Part shown: piece by piece, positions 44,692 to 52,901 of the stretch
Numbering within the stretch: the first letter of the stretch is position 1
Layout of the letters: each line of letters starts with the position of its first letter
Source of the DNA: VAZQ01 sp963763365
GTDB taxonomy: Bacteria > Pseudomonadota > Alphaproteobacteria > Rhizobiales > Xanthobacteraceae
DNA: 64,000 bases
NCBI GenBank assembly: GCA_963763365.1
Contig: CAVXOE010000015.1
Coordinates: 216,066 to 280,065 of the forward strand
Direction: 5' to 3'
Made by a program: the position numbers and the translations under genes
Notes under the pieces: model-generated
The model's input: only the letters and a program-made list of their open reading frames with translations
The model's database searches: none
Told to the model about the DNA's origin: nothing

Positions 44692-46719
44692 ATGTCGAGC
44701 GCGAACGCTCCATCACCCGCGCCGCCTCAACCAGGCCCAGCCGTTGCGCCGTCCGGACGGCCCTACGAATTGATGAATGCCGCGCGCGGTCTCAGCCTCG
44801 AATTGTGGGCCGACCGCATCAGCTTCATCGGATCCGTCATTCTCCTAGCTCTCATCCTGACCGCGATCTTCGCGCCTCTCCTTGCACCGTTCGATCCGGC
44901 GGCGCAATCACTGCGCGCCCGGCTCCTGCCGCCGTTCTGGCTGCCGCGCGGAACCATCACGCATCTGCTTGGCACCGACTATCTCGGCCGCGACGTCCTG
45001 AGCCGGCTGATCTACGGCTCGCGCGCGTCGCTCGGGATCGGCACCGCCGTGGTGGTGCTGGCCGGATCATTCGGCGTAGTCATGGGATTGCTGGCCGGCT
45101 ATTTCGGGGGGCGTATCGACAACGTCATCATGCGCACCATCGATACGCAGATCGCATTCCCAGGCCTTCTACTCGCACTCATTATTCTCGCCACGGTCGG
45201 ACCGACCACCGCGACGGTCATCGTCGTGCTCGCGCTCAACGGCTGGATGGTGTACGCGCGCGTCACGCGCGGCATCGTGATGTCCTTGCGGCACGTGCCG
45301 TTCGTCGAAGCAGCCGAGATCGTCGGCTGCCGGCCGAGGCGGGTGATCTTCCGGCATCTGTTGCCGAACCTAATCTCGCCGCTGCTGACCTTGATGATGC
45401 TGGAATTTGCCCGCGTCGTGCTCGCTGAGGCTTCGTTGTCGTTCCTCGGACTGGGCGTCCAGCCACCGGCGAGCTCCTGGGGCCTCGATGTCGCGACCGG
45501 CAAGGCTTACATCTTCAACGCGTGGTGGCTCGTCACATTTCCCGGCCTTGCCATTGCGCTCACCGTACTCGCGGTCAATCTGCTGGCAAGCTGGGCACGC
45601 GTAACGTCGGACCCGCAGGAACGCGAGAAGCGCTTTGCCCACAGGCTTCGCGCACGGCTCGCACCGTCGGTGCGCAATGTCGCGGCGGCAGCCTCACCGG
45701 CGCCTGCCTGCCTGCTCGAAATTCGCGAGCTCGTCGTTCACTTCCACACCCGCAGCGGCACCGTACTCGGAGTGCGCGGGATCGACCTCACGATCCAGCG
45801 TGGCGAAACGCTCGGGATCGTCGGCGAATCCGGGTCTGGAAAGAGCGTGACGGCGCAGGCGGTGATGGGTCTCGTCAACGTTCCGGGGGTGATCGTGGGC
45901 GGCGATATTCGATGGAAGGGGCGCTCGCTGCTCGATCGTTCCGAGCAATCCTACGCACGAAAGGTCCGCGGCAAGGAGGTCGCGATCATTTTCCAGGACC
46001 CGATGACGTCGCTCGACCCGCTCTTCAGTGTCGGCATGCAGATCGGCGAGGTGCTGCGTCATCACCTGGGCATGTCCCATACCGCGGCGCGGGCGCGGAC
46101 CATCGAACTCCTGTCGCTCGTCGGCATCGCGGCGCCGGAGCGCCGCATCAACCAGTATCCACACGAACTGTCCGGCGGCATGCGTCAGCGTGTGATGATC
46201 GCGATGGCGCTGGCATGCGAGCCGGAGCTATTGATCGCGGACGAGCCGACCACCGCGCTCGATGTGACGATTCAGTCGCAGATTCTGGACTTGCTGATGT
46301 CGCTGCAGGAGCGGTTCGGGCTCGCGATCATTCTCATTACCCACGATCTCGGTGTCGTCGCGCGCCTCTGCGACCGCGTCGCGGTCATGTATGGCGGGCG
46401 CATCGTGGAACAAGGCCCGGCCGTCGCGATGTTCGAACAGCCACGGCATCCCTACACGATTGGTTTGCTGAATTCGACGCCTCGCCTCGCCGATCGGAGT
46501 GAGCGCCTCAATTCAATCGAGGGCGCACCGCCGCACCTCCTGGCCTCGCCGCCCGGCTGTTCTTTTGCGCCGCGCTGCGGTTCGGTGACCGAGGTATGCA
46601 CGCAGAGCGATCCGGCGTTGACCGCCGCCGGGGCCGGACGGGCCGTCGCCTGCTGGCACCCGCGGGATACCGGGAGTCAGCGCGCGCGCGACGAGCGCGG
46701 AGAACCGCTCCATGCTTGA
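44692..46719 (+). CDS. fused ABC permease (DppC-like) and ATP-binding protein (DppD-like)
   Basis: A 675-residue protein joining two subunits that are usually separate. Residues ~40-310 are a DppC permease ('GTDYLGRDVLSRLIYGSRASL', coupling loop 'EAAEIVGCRPRRVIFRHLLPN'). After a linker of about 30 residues, residues ~340-670 are a DppD ATPase with Walker A 'GIVGESGSGKS', signature 'LSGGMRQRVMIAMAL', Walker B 'LLIADEPTTALD' and the C-terminal oligopeptide domain with cysteines ('GCSFAPRC'). No stop or start lies between the halves. With the separate DppB and DppF it completes the transporter. The stop overlaps the dppF-like start by 8 bases. Confidence 0.92.
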   Translation: MSSANAPSPAPPQPGPAVAPSGRPYELMNAARGLSLELWADRISFIGSVILLALILTAIFAPLLAPFDPAAQSLRARLLPPFWLPRGTITHLLGTDYLGRDVLSRLIYGSRASLGIGTAVVVLAGSFGVVMGLLAGYFGGRIDNVIMRTIDTQIAFPGLLLALIILATVGPTTATVIVVLALNGWMVYARVTRGIVMSLRHVPFVEAAEIVGCRPRRVIFRHLLPNLISPLLTLMMLEFARVVLAEASLSFLGLGVQPPASSWGLDVATGKAYIFNAWWLVTFPGLAIALTVLAVNLLASWARVTSDPQEREKRFAHRLRARLAPSVRNVAAAASPAPACLLEIRELVVHFHTRSGTVLGVRGIDLTIQRGETLGIVGESGSGKSVTAQAVMGLVNVPGVIVGGDIRWKGRSLLDRSEQSYARKVRGKEVAIIFQDPMTSLDPLFSVGMQIGEVLRHHLGMSHTAARARTIELLSLVGIAAPERRINQYPHELSGGMRQRVMIAMALACEPELLIADEPTTALDVTIQSQILDLLMSLQERFGLAIILITHDLGVVARLCDRVAVMYGGRIVEQGPAVAMFEQPRHPYTIGLLNSTPRLADRSERLNSIEGAPPHLLASPPGCSFAPRCGSVTEVCTQSDPALTAAGAGRAVACWHPRDTGSQRARDERGEPLHA

Positions 46720-47728
46720 CGTGGCATCGCCGCTGCCCATCCGCACAGCGGACGCACAACCCCTCGTCATGGTCGAAGGCTTGAGCGTGTTCTTCCCCGT
46801 ACCAGGAGCAAGATTCTGGTCGCGCGCCCGACCTCAAGTTCATGCGGTAGAAGACGTTAGCTTTACGCTCCATCCCGGAGAGACGCTCGGCCTTGTGGGG
46901 GAATCCGGCTCGGGCAAGACCACGACCGGGCGCGCCCTGATCTTGCAGATCAAGCCGACTCGAGGACGCATCCATTATCGCGGCACGGACATCACAAATA
47001 CCGAGGGCGAGGCACTGCGCCGGCTGCGGTGCTCTATGCAGTTCGTCTTTCAGGATCCCTATGCCAGCCTGAATGCCCGCATGACAGTGCTCGACATTGT
47101 CGCTGAACCTCTGATCGTACATGGCTTTGCGAAGCGTGCGAGAGACGTCCGCGACAAGGTTGTTTCCCTGATAGAACTGGTCGGACTGCCCGCCGACGCG
47201 GTCGGCCGCTATCCGCACGCTTTCTCCGGCGGCCAGCGGCAACGCATCGGCATCGCGCGGGCGCTTGCGATCTCGCCTGAGTTCATAATCGCTGACGAAC
47301 CTGTATCCGCTCTCGACGTTTCGGTACGGGCCCAGGTCGTCAATCTCTTTCAGGACCTGCAGAGCCGTCTCGGTCTAACCTACCTGTTCATCGCGCACGA
47401 CCTCGCCATCGTCCGCCACATCTCGCATCGAGTTGCGATCATGTATGCCGGTCGGATCGTGGAAATCGGGGGGCGCGACGCGGTCTACGAAACACCGTGC
47501 CATCCCTATACTCAGGCGTTGCTCGCCGCGGTGCTGGAGCCCGACCCGACCGTCACGCGCGCGCGGCCTCGCGCAACGGCCACAAGCGAGGCGCCCAATG
47601 TCGTCGATCCCAAACCGGGCTGTAGCTACCAGACGCGTTGCCCACTCGTCCGCGACCGCTGCCGCAACGAAACGCCGACATTGACGCCGCGCAGGAGCGG
47701 ACATTTCGTCGCCTGCTTCGAGCGCTGA
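46712..47728 (+). CDS. ABC transporter ATP-binding protein, DppF-like
   Basis: A 338-residue ATPase with Walker A 'LVGESGSGKTTTGRA', signature 'FSGGQRQRIGIARAL', Walker B 'EFIIADEPVSALD' and the switch His in 'FIAHDLAIV'. The C-terminal oligopeptide domain has 'KPGCSYQTRCPLVRDRC', the cysteine pattern seen in this subfamily. It pairs with the ATPase half of the fused upstream protein. This is the last gene of the importer operon. Confidence 0.93.
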   Translation: MLDVASPLPIRTADAQPLVMVEGLSVFFPVPGARFWSRARPQVHAVEDVSFTLHPGETLGLVGESGSGKTTTGRALILQIKPTRGRIHYRGTDITNTEGEALRRLRCSMQFVFQDPYASLNARMTVLDIVAEPLIVHGFAKRARDVRDKVVSLIELVGLPADAVGRYPHAFSGGQRQRIGIARALAISPEFIIADEPVSALDVSVRAQVVNLFQDLQSRLGLTYLFIAHDLAIVRHISHRVAIMYAGRIVEIGGRDAVYETPCHPYTQALLAAVLEPDPTVTRARPRATATSEAPNVVDPKPGCSYQTRCPLVRDRCRNETPTLTPRRSGHFVACFER

Positions 47729-47867
47729 AACCGGCCACGAGAGTTCGTGACTTCTCGCGAGGTTCGAGGAGTGATGACGAGAACGTCCATCGGCGTGCCG
47801 TGCGTCCGTCGCCGACAATGAGTTTCCACGTGAGATCGTACCAATCTTGCGGCCAACAACGGCTGGA

Positions 47868-48015
47868 TGTGTCCTCGGTCGGACAGAACCGGTCCCGAGA
47901 ATTTGGACCGGACGCTAAGTGGAGTTTCTGCCTGACGGCGGGCACGCTGTTGCCTGCGAATCAGGAGAGACCATGAGCAGACGACCGCGGCGGAACCATA
48001 CACCGGCCTTCAAGG
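47868..48015 (+). mobile_element. IS3-family element, left-end remnant
   Basis: The segment has the look of the left end of an IS3-family element: a 'tgtcctcggtcggac' stretch, an upstream leader, 'aggaga', and then an ATG (47973) with 'MSRRPRRNHTPAFKA', the first 15 residues typical of an IS3 OrfA. The reading frame then changes abruptly into another gene's sequence. No other part of an IS3 transposase is present. The left boundary is approximate. Confidence 0.6.
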
Positions 48016-48075
48016 CGCAGCCGCATTCGGTGCGCGGATTCTTTGCGGGCGTGGTTCGCAAGAAGCTCGGATTAG
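48016..48075 (+). pseudogene. DUF3489 gene fragment
   Basis: About 20 codons ('HSVRGFFAGVVRKKLGL') match the C-terminal winged-helix-like part of the intact DUF3489 protein encoded at 59929-60282 ('QQHSVRGFFAGVVRKKLGL') almost residue for residue. They follow directly on the IS3 OrfA start in the same frame, and the frame then runs out at 48119. This is a scrap left by recombination, not a working gene. Confidence 0.75.
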
Positions 48076-48082
48076 TCCAAAC

Positions 48083-48836
48083 ATGGGCTATCACTCCTCG
48101 CCGGCGATGTCCTTTCTGATGACTTTGTTCAACGTTCGCCTGGGATGGTGGCTCGGAAATCCCGCTCGATCTGCCTATCGCAGCGACGGGCCGACATTGG
48201 CGATTGTGCCGCTCGTGAATGAACTCATAGGCAACACCTCCGATCGAAGCCGTTTCGTCAATCTCTCCGACGGCGGGCATTTCGAGAATCTCGGACTTTA
48301 CGAAATGGTGCGCCGTCGCTGCCGGACGGTCGTCGTCAGCGACGGCGGCTGCGACCCAAGCTTCGCGTTTGAAGATCTCGGCAATGCGGTGCGCAAGATT
48401 TCGCTCGACCTCGGCGTGGCGATCACGTTTCACGGCTTGACCGCGCTCAAGAGCCGCGCGCTGGAAGATCGCGCCGACGGTTCAAAAGCCGGCGGCGCGC
48501 CCTCCGACCCGGCCCTTTTCGCGATCGGCGTGATCGACTACGGGCAAGGCGACGAGGGCGTCGTCCTCTACATCAAGGCTGCTTATCATAAGGACGTGGT
48601 GCGCAATGTCGGGGTCCGCAGCTACGCCATTGCCAATCGGGATTTTCCACACCAATCGACGGCCGATCAATTCTTCAGCGAATTGCAGTTCGAAAGCTAC
48701 CGCGCGCTCGGATTTGAGATCACAAACGACATTCTGAACTCTCGGACAGAGGCTGCTCGCCAATCCGGCAAATCCAACGCTGAAAGGGATTGTCGCGGCC
48801 TTGCGCGACCTCGCCGTGAAGAATCCCGAGCCGTAG
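48083..48836 (+). pseudogene. patatin-like membrane protein, 3' remnant with a frameshift
   Basis: The reading frame resembles only the last ~230 residues of a large patatin-like/membrane protein: 'MGYHSSPAMSFLMTLFNVRL' and 'FVNLSDGGHFENLGLYEMVRR'. The N-terminal hydrolase and membrane parts are missing. Near 48738 the frame breaks: after 'EITNDILN' the ORF drifts into unrelated residues, whereas the other frame reads 'LLANPANPTLKGIVAALRDL' and stops at 48834-48836, a natural family end. It is thus both truncated and shifted. It is cut at its 5' side by the IS3/DUF3489 junction and stops 10 bp before the IS6 element. Confidence 0.75.
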
Positions 48837-48846
48837 GCGGCGCGCT

Positions 48847-48861
48847 GGCATTGTCACGTTG
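48847..48861 (+). repeat. IS6 left inverted repeat
   Basis: Sequence ggcattgtcacgttg, the exact reverse complement of the right end at 49638-49652. Confidence 0.9.
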
Positions 48862-48902
48862 TTGGGCTTGTCGGCGGGGAGTTGCGGCCGTAAGTGTCGA
48901 TC

Positions 48903-49598
48903 ATGACCAGGATCAGCTACGCCGGATATCGCTTCCCGCCCGTAATCATTCAGCAGGCCGTCTGGCTCTATGCCCGGTTCACCCTCAGCTTCCGCGATGT
49001 CGAGGACCTGTTGGCCGAACGCGGGATCATGGTCTCCTATGAGACGGTACGCCGCTGGGTGAAATACTTCGGACCCATGATCGCGGCTGACCTTCGACGA
49101 CGCCGGCCCAAGCCTCATTCCACTTGGCATCTTGATGAGGTGTTTATCAAAATCGATGGCCGGTTGGTCTACCTATGGCGTGCCGTCGATGCCGAGGGCG
49201 AAGTCCTCGATGTTCTTGTGCAGAGCAAGCGAGACAAGCGAGCTGCACTGAAATTGATGCGGAAATTGCTCAAGAAAATGGGCTTTGCTCCAGACAAGAT
49301 TGTGACCGATGACCTGCGATCTTACGGCGCGGCCGCGCGTGATCTTGGGCTCTCTCGTCGCCATGAACGCGGGCGATGGCGCAACAACCGAGCGGAGAAC
49401 TCGCATCAACCGACCCGACGAAGGGAGCGCAAGATGCAGGGGTTCAAGAGTGCGGGATCAGCCCAGCGCTTTCTGTCCGTCCACGCCGCCACCTACAACA
49501 CCTTCAACGTCCAGCGCCACCTCATCTCAGCCAAGACGCACCGGGCATTCCGAGCCTCGGCCATGCAGACGTGGCGCGAGGTCACCGCTGCGGCGTGA
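48903..49598 (+). CDS. IS6-family transposase (DDE)
   Basis: A 231-residue transposase of full family length. It opens with 'YAGYRFPPVIIQQAVWLYAR' and 'VSYETVRRWV' (helix-turn-helix). The DDE catalytic residues are seen in 'TWHLDEVFIKI' (first Asp), 'IVTDDLRSYGAA' (second Asp) and 'NNRAENSHQPTRRRERKM' (Glu). ATG 48903 is preferred over GTG 48894 because the family N terminus begins there. It appears intact and may be active. Confidence 0.93.
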   Translation: MTRISYAGYRFPPVIIQQAVWLYARFTLSFRDVEDLLAERGIMVSYETVRRWVKYFGPMIAADLRRRRPKPHSTWHLDEVFIKIDGRLVYLWRAVDAEGEVLDVLVQSKRDKRAALKLMRKLLKKMGFAPDKIVTDDLRSYGAAARDLGLSRRHERGRWRNNRAENSHQPTRRRERKMQGFKSAGSAQRFLSVHAATYNTFNVQRHLISAKTHRAFRASAMQTWREVTAAA

Positions 49599-49637
49599 TC
49601 GCGATTGAGTGCACGATTTGTCGCGTCTATCATTCGT

Positions 49638-49652
49638 CAACGTGACAATGCC
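49638..49652 (-). repeat. IS6 right inverted repeat
   Basis: Sequence caacgtgacaatgcc, the mirror of the left end. The DNA immediately outside it is the 5' part of a truncated ABC_sub_bind gene. Confidence 0.9.
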
Positions 49653-49765
49653 CCCGCGAGCACTCCGACCCGTCGCATCAGGTCCTGCTGCTGCCCCCGC
49701 GCCACCACCGGCCACGCCGCCGCCGCGCCGCCGACAAGGGAGATGAATTGGCGGCGCGGGATCAC
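49653..49765 (-). pseudogene. ABC_sub_bind family protein, 5' remnant cut by the IS6 element
   Basis: About 37 codons from GTG 49765: 'VIPRRQFISLVGGAAAAWPV' continues to 'RRVGVLAG' and meets the IS6 end at 49652. This is the twin-arginine leader and first strand of a fourth copy of the tandem genes upstream. Its start overlaps the stop of the preceding gene (GTGA), the same junction as between the intact copies. The rest of the gene is missing on the other side of the insertion. Confidence 0.75.
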
Positions 49766-50748
49766 TCGATCACCTCGTCGGCGCGGAGCAGGAACGCCTC
49801 CGGGATCGTCAGTCCGAGCGCCTTCGCAGTTTTCAGATTGATGACAAGCTCCATCTTAGTCGGCTGTTCGATTGGTAGGTCAGCTGGTCTACTGCCCTTT
49901 AGTATCCTGTCGACAAACCGAGCCGCCTGAAAATAGAGGCGTGCATAACTGACGCCATAGGACATCAGCCCGCCGTCGTCGACGAACTCTCGCTCGGTAT
50001 ATATTGCTGGCAGCTTGTGACGCGCTGCAAGCTCGACGATCATCCTCTGGCTGGCTTGAGTGGTCGCGCCGGTGCTAACGATCAGAGCATCGATCTTTCT
50101 TTTGACCGCCTCTTCAAATGCGCCTTGGAGATCGGCCACCGCACGAACATCGAGCGCCGTCGCCTCGATCTTCAGAAGGTTCGCCGCCGATCTGATATCC
50201 TCCCATTGCTGCGATGTCGTTGGATTGCCGAAATTCTTAATCGTCGCGACATGGTTGATGCTAGGTAATAGCTCCTTCAGTATCTCCACTCGTTTGGCTT
50301 CGAGCTCCGAATGAAACGAACTGAGACCCGTGATATTTCCGCCGGGACGCGACAGGCTGGCCACGATGCCGACGCCGACAGGATCGGCCACGGCTGACAT
50401 GACAATAGGAAGCGTGGTGGTCGCCCTCTTGAGCGCCAATGCGGCAGGTGTCGTTCTGACGACGATAACGTCTGGACCCTGTCCGATCAGTTCGGATGCC
50501 AAGGCTGGGAATGTTTCATAGCGCCCTTGGACGAACCGGTAATAAATATCGAAGTGGTCTCCCTCCTGCTGACCGAACTCTCGCATGCCCGTGGTGAAGG
50601 CCGTAACGTTTCTTTCGTTTTGCTCCCGAGAGATCGTTTCCAACATGCCTATTCGCCATCGATGCGGTGCGCGCTCGGCTCGCGCCACCACCGGCCACGC
50701 CCCTGTGGCGCCGCCGAGCAGGGTAATGAACTCGCGGCGCGGGATCAC
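49762..50748 (-). CDS. ABC_sub_bind-family substrate-binding protein (tandem copy 3)
   Basis: A 328-residue exported protein of the ABC_sub_bind family (PF04392-type; relatives of tryptophan/tyrosine-binding proteins). The N-terminal 'PRREFITLLGGATGAWPVVA' is a twin-arginine signal. 'PDVIVVRTTPAALALKRATTTLPIV', 'SRPGGNITGLSSFHSELEAKR' positions and 'DDGGLMSYGVSYARLYFQAA' are the family landmarks. No ABC permease or ATPase is adjacent. GTG 50748 overlaps the stop of the upstream copy by 4 bases. Exactly the same length as copy 2. Confidence 0.9.
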   Translation of the reverse strand: MIPRREFITLLGGATGAWPVVARAERAPHRWRIGMLETISREQNERNVTAFTTGMREFGQQEGDHFDIYYRFVQGRYETFPALASELIGQGPDVIVVRTTPAALALKRATTTLPIVMSAVADPVGVGIVASLSRPGGNITGLSSFHSELEAKRVEILKELLPSINHVATIKNFGNPTTSQQWEDIRSAANLLKIEATALDVRAVADLQGAFEEAVKRKIDALIVSTGATTQASQRMIVELAARHKLPAIYTEREFVDDGGLMSYGVSYARLYFQAARFVDRILKGSRPADLPIEQPTKMELVINLKTAKALGLTIPEAFLLRADEVIE

Positions 50749-51731
50749 TCGATCACCTCGTCGGCAGCCACAAGCAATCTATCCGACACGGTCAGGCCAA
50801 GCGTCTTGGCGGTCTTGAGGTTGAGGGCCAAATGAAACTTCGTCGGCTGCATCACAGGCAGATCGGCTGGTCTTTCCCCCTTGAGGACCCGCCCGGTATA
50901 GACGCCTGCTTGGTGATACGAGTTTGGTAAGCTGGTTCCGTAACTCATCAGGCCGCCAACCAAGACATATTCACGCCAAGCGTAGCTCGCCGCAATCGCA
51001 TGCCGTGCGGATAGTGTCACGATCCTGTCACGTTGGCTGTCGAAGTACGGTTCGCCAGCTACAACAATCCCACCAGCGCGCAGCTTAATCACGGCTGCAA
51101 AAGCTGCATCTAGTTCGCGTTCCGTGGTGGCGTTGAGGACCTGGAGCTGAATCCCCAGCGGGTTTGCAGCCGCCTGCGCTTCCCTCGTTTCAAACTCGGA
51201 GATCGGATTGGATGGATTGACGAGGTAAGCAATCAGGGCGGCCGTGGGCAACAATTCCTTCAGTGTTTCGAGACGTTTCCCCGCGAGTGTCGGGCCGAAT
51301 CCACTCATGCCGGTGACGTTGCCACCGGGTCGGTTGAAGCTGGAGACCAGACCAAGACCAATTGGATCGCTGGTCGCCCCGAAGACGATTGGAATTGACG
51401 AAGTCGCAGATTTGGCCGCGAGTGCCGACGGGGGCCCCCCCGCAGCAAAAATTGCCGACACCCGAAGGCCAACGAGCTCAGCCGCCAGCGGGGGCAACAG
51501 GTCATAACGACCCTCCGCCCAACGAAATGCGATCACCAGATTTTGTCCTTCGACAAATCCAACTTCGCGCAGCCCTTGGCGGAATGCCAGAACTACGTCA
51601 GCCGACTCGCCAGGCGATCGGCTGCTGAGGAAACCGATCACCGGCATAGTCGGTTGTTGCGCCCGCGCCGCCACCGGCCACGCCGCTGTTGCGCTACCGA
51701 GCAGGGAGATGAACTGGCGGCGAGAGGTCAT
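50745..51731 (-). CDS. ABC_sub_bind-family substrate-binding protein (tandem copy 2)
   Basis: A 328-residue paralogue: Tat leader 'TSRRQFISLLGSATAAWPVA', 'FGATSDPIGLGLVSSFNRPGG', 'LVGGLMSYGTSLPNSYHQAGVYTGR' positions, and the ending 'ADEVIE' shared with its neighbours. ATG 51731 overlaps the stop of copy 1 by 4 bases and its own stop overlaps the next start. Unlike the Bug receptors, this family is expected to serve an ABC transporter, but no partner genes are nearby. Confidence 0.9.
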   Translation of the reverse strand: MTSRRQFISLLGSATAAWPVAARAQQPTMPVIGFLSSRSPGESADVVLAFRQGLREVGFVEGQNLVIAFRWAEGRYDLLPPLAAELVGLRVSAIFAAGGPPSALAAKSATSSIPIVFGATSDPIGLGLVSSFNRPGGNVTGMSGFGPTLAGKRLETLKELLPTAALIAYLVNPSNPISEFETREAQAAANPLGIQLQVLNATTERELDAAFAAVIKLRAGGIVVAGEPYFDSQRDRIVTLSARHAIAASYAWREYVLVGGLMSYGTSLPNSYHQAGVYTGRVLKGERPADLPVMQPTKFHLALNLKTAKTLGLTVSDRLLVAADEVIE

Positions 51732-52763
51732 TCAATCACCTCGTCAGCGAGCGCAAGCAATTTGTCCGGCACCTTCAGGTCAAGCGCGTGAGCCGTTTTG
51801 AGATTGATGACGAGCTCGAATTGCGTTGGCTGCAAGACCGGCATTTCTGCCGGATTTGAGCCCTTCAAAATTTGCCCGACATACTCCCCAGCTTGCCGAT
51901 ACATCCAGCTAATGCTTGGGCCGTAGCTCATTAAACCACCCGCAACCGCGAACTGGCGAACAAATGATATGGATGGAAGTTTGTATAGAAGCGCGAACGA
52001 TGCAATTTGTTCGCGTCGATCCAACGGGATTGGATCGGTTGCAGTAATCAACGCATCGGCCTTGGCACGTAGCATCTCCTCCAGGGCAGCGTCCATTTCT
52101 AGCGCATTTCTGGCATTTAACGCGATGGTTTCAAGTCCGAGCTTCTTTGCTCCGCTCTCTCCATCAGCCTGTTCAATATTGATATTAGGATTGTTGGGAT
52201 TTATCAGCAGCGCAACTCGCGAAATCCTTGGAGCAATTTCCCGAAGGAGTTCTACACGCTTTCCGGCCAGAACATTTTGGTTGAAAAGGATACCGGTCAC
52301 GTGCGCGCCGGGTCGGTTTATGCTTTTGACGAGTTCAAATCGGACGGGATCTCCACCTATCGTGAAAACAACTGGAACCGTACTGCTCGCATGTTGCGGC
52401 GGCTCGTGCAGAGGCAACGTCACCTGTTGCGGCAATTACAGTTACGCCGATGCCTACAAGCTCAGCCGCCAGCGCCGGCAATGCCTCATAATTGGCGTGC
52501 GCCCAACGCTCGACAATCCGGACATTTCGTCCCTCGACGAAGCCTGCTTTTGCCAATCCCTCACGGAACGAGTTAGCATTAAAACGATAAGTATCTGGCG
52601 AGGCGCTGTTCAAAAATCCCACTAATGGAGTTGCGGGCTGCTGCCCCCTTGCCACCACTGGCCACGCTGCCGCCGCGCCGCCGAGCAGCGCAACAAACTC
52701 CCGCCGGCCGATGCACTCGGCGGTCCGCCTCAGGGTGCGATGGGAAACGTCCGCGCTCGCCAT
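51728..52763 (-). pseudogene. ABC_sub_bind-family substrate-binding protein (tandem copy 1), frameshifted
   Basis: The gene is split in two frames. From ATG 52763 ('ggagg' upstream) it reads the Tat leader 'GRREFVALLGGAAAAWPVVA' and 'FVEGRNVRIVERWAHANYE' down to 'VIAATGDVASARAAAT'. Near 52400 the frame breaks and family sequence resumes in the other frame with 'STVPVVFTIGGDPVRFEL', continuing to the normal end 'ADEVIE' at 51728. One base added or lost explains it. Downstream copies would then be translated from their own starts only. Confidence 0.8.
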
Positions 52764-52901
52764 ACTCCCTCCCTGGCGCTTGCCGTCTTGGAGCGGCCTA
52801 GCTCCAGGTTGCAAGGCTACGCGACACCGGTGACCGGCTCAATGGCCCCCTCAGCGTCTCACCCGCACTTCGAAGGCACCGCAAACGGGATAATGACGTG
52901 A

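Larger units (their letters stand above)
48847..49652 (+). mobile_element. IS6-family insertion sequence
   Basis: An 806-bp element bounded by perfect 15-bp inverted repeats 'ggcattgtcacgttg' (48847-48861) and 'caacgtgacaatgcc' (49638-49652). It carries one complete transposase gene. The 8 bp outside each end (ggcgcgct, cccgcgag) do not match, so there is no target duplication. This is expected when a recombination between two copies has joined different DNA on each side, a typical result of IS6 cointegration and homologous exchange. Confidence 0.9.
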
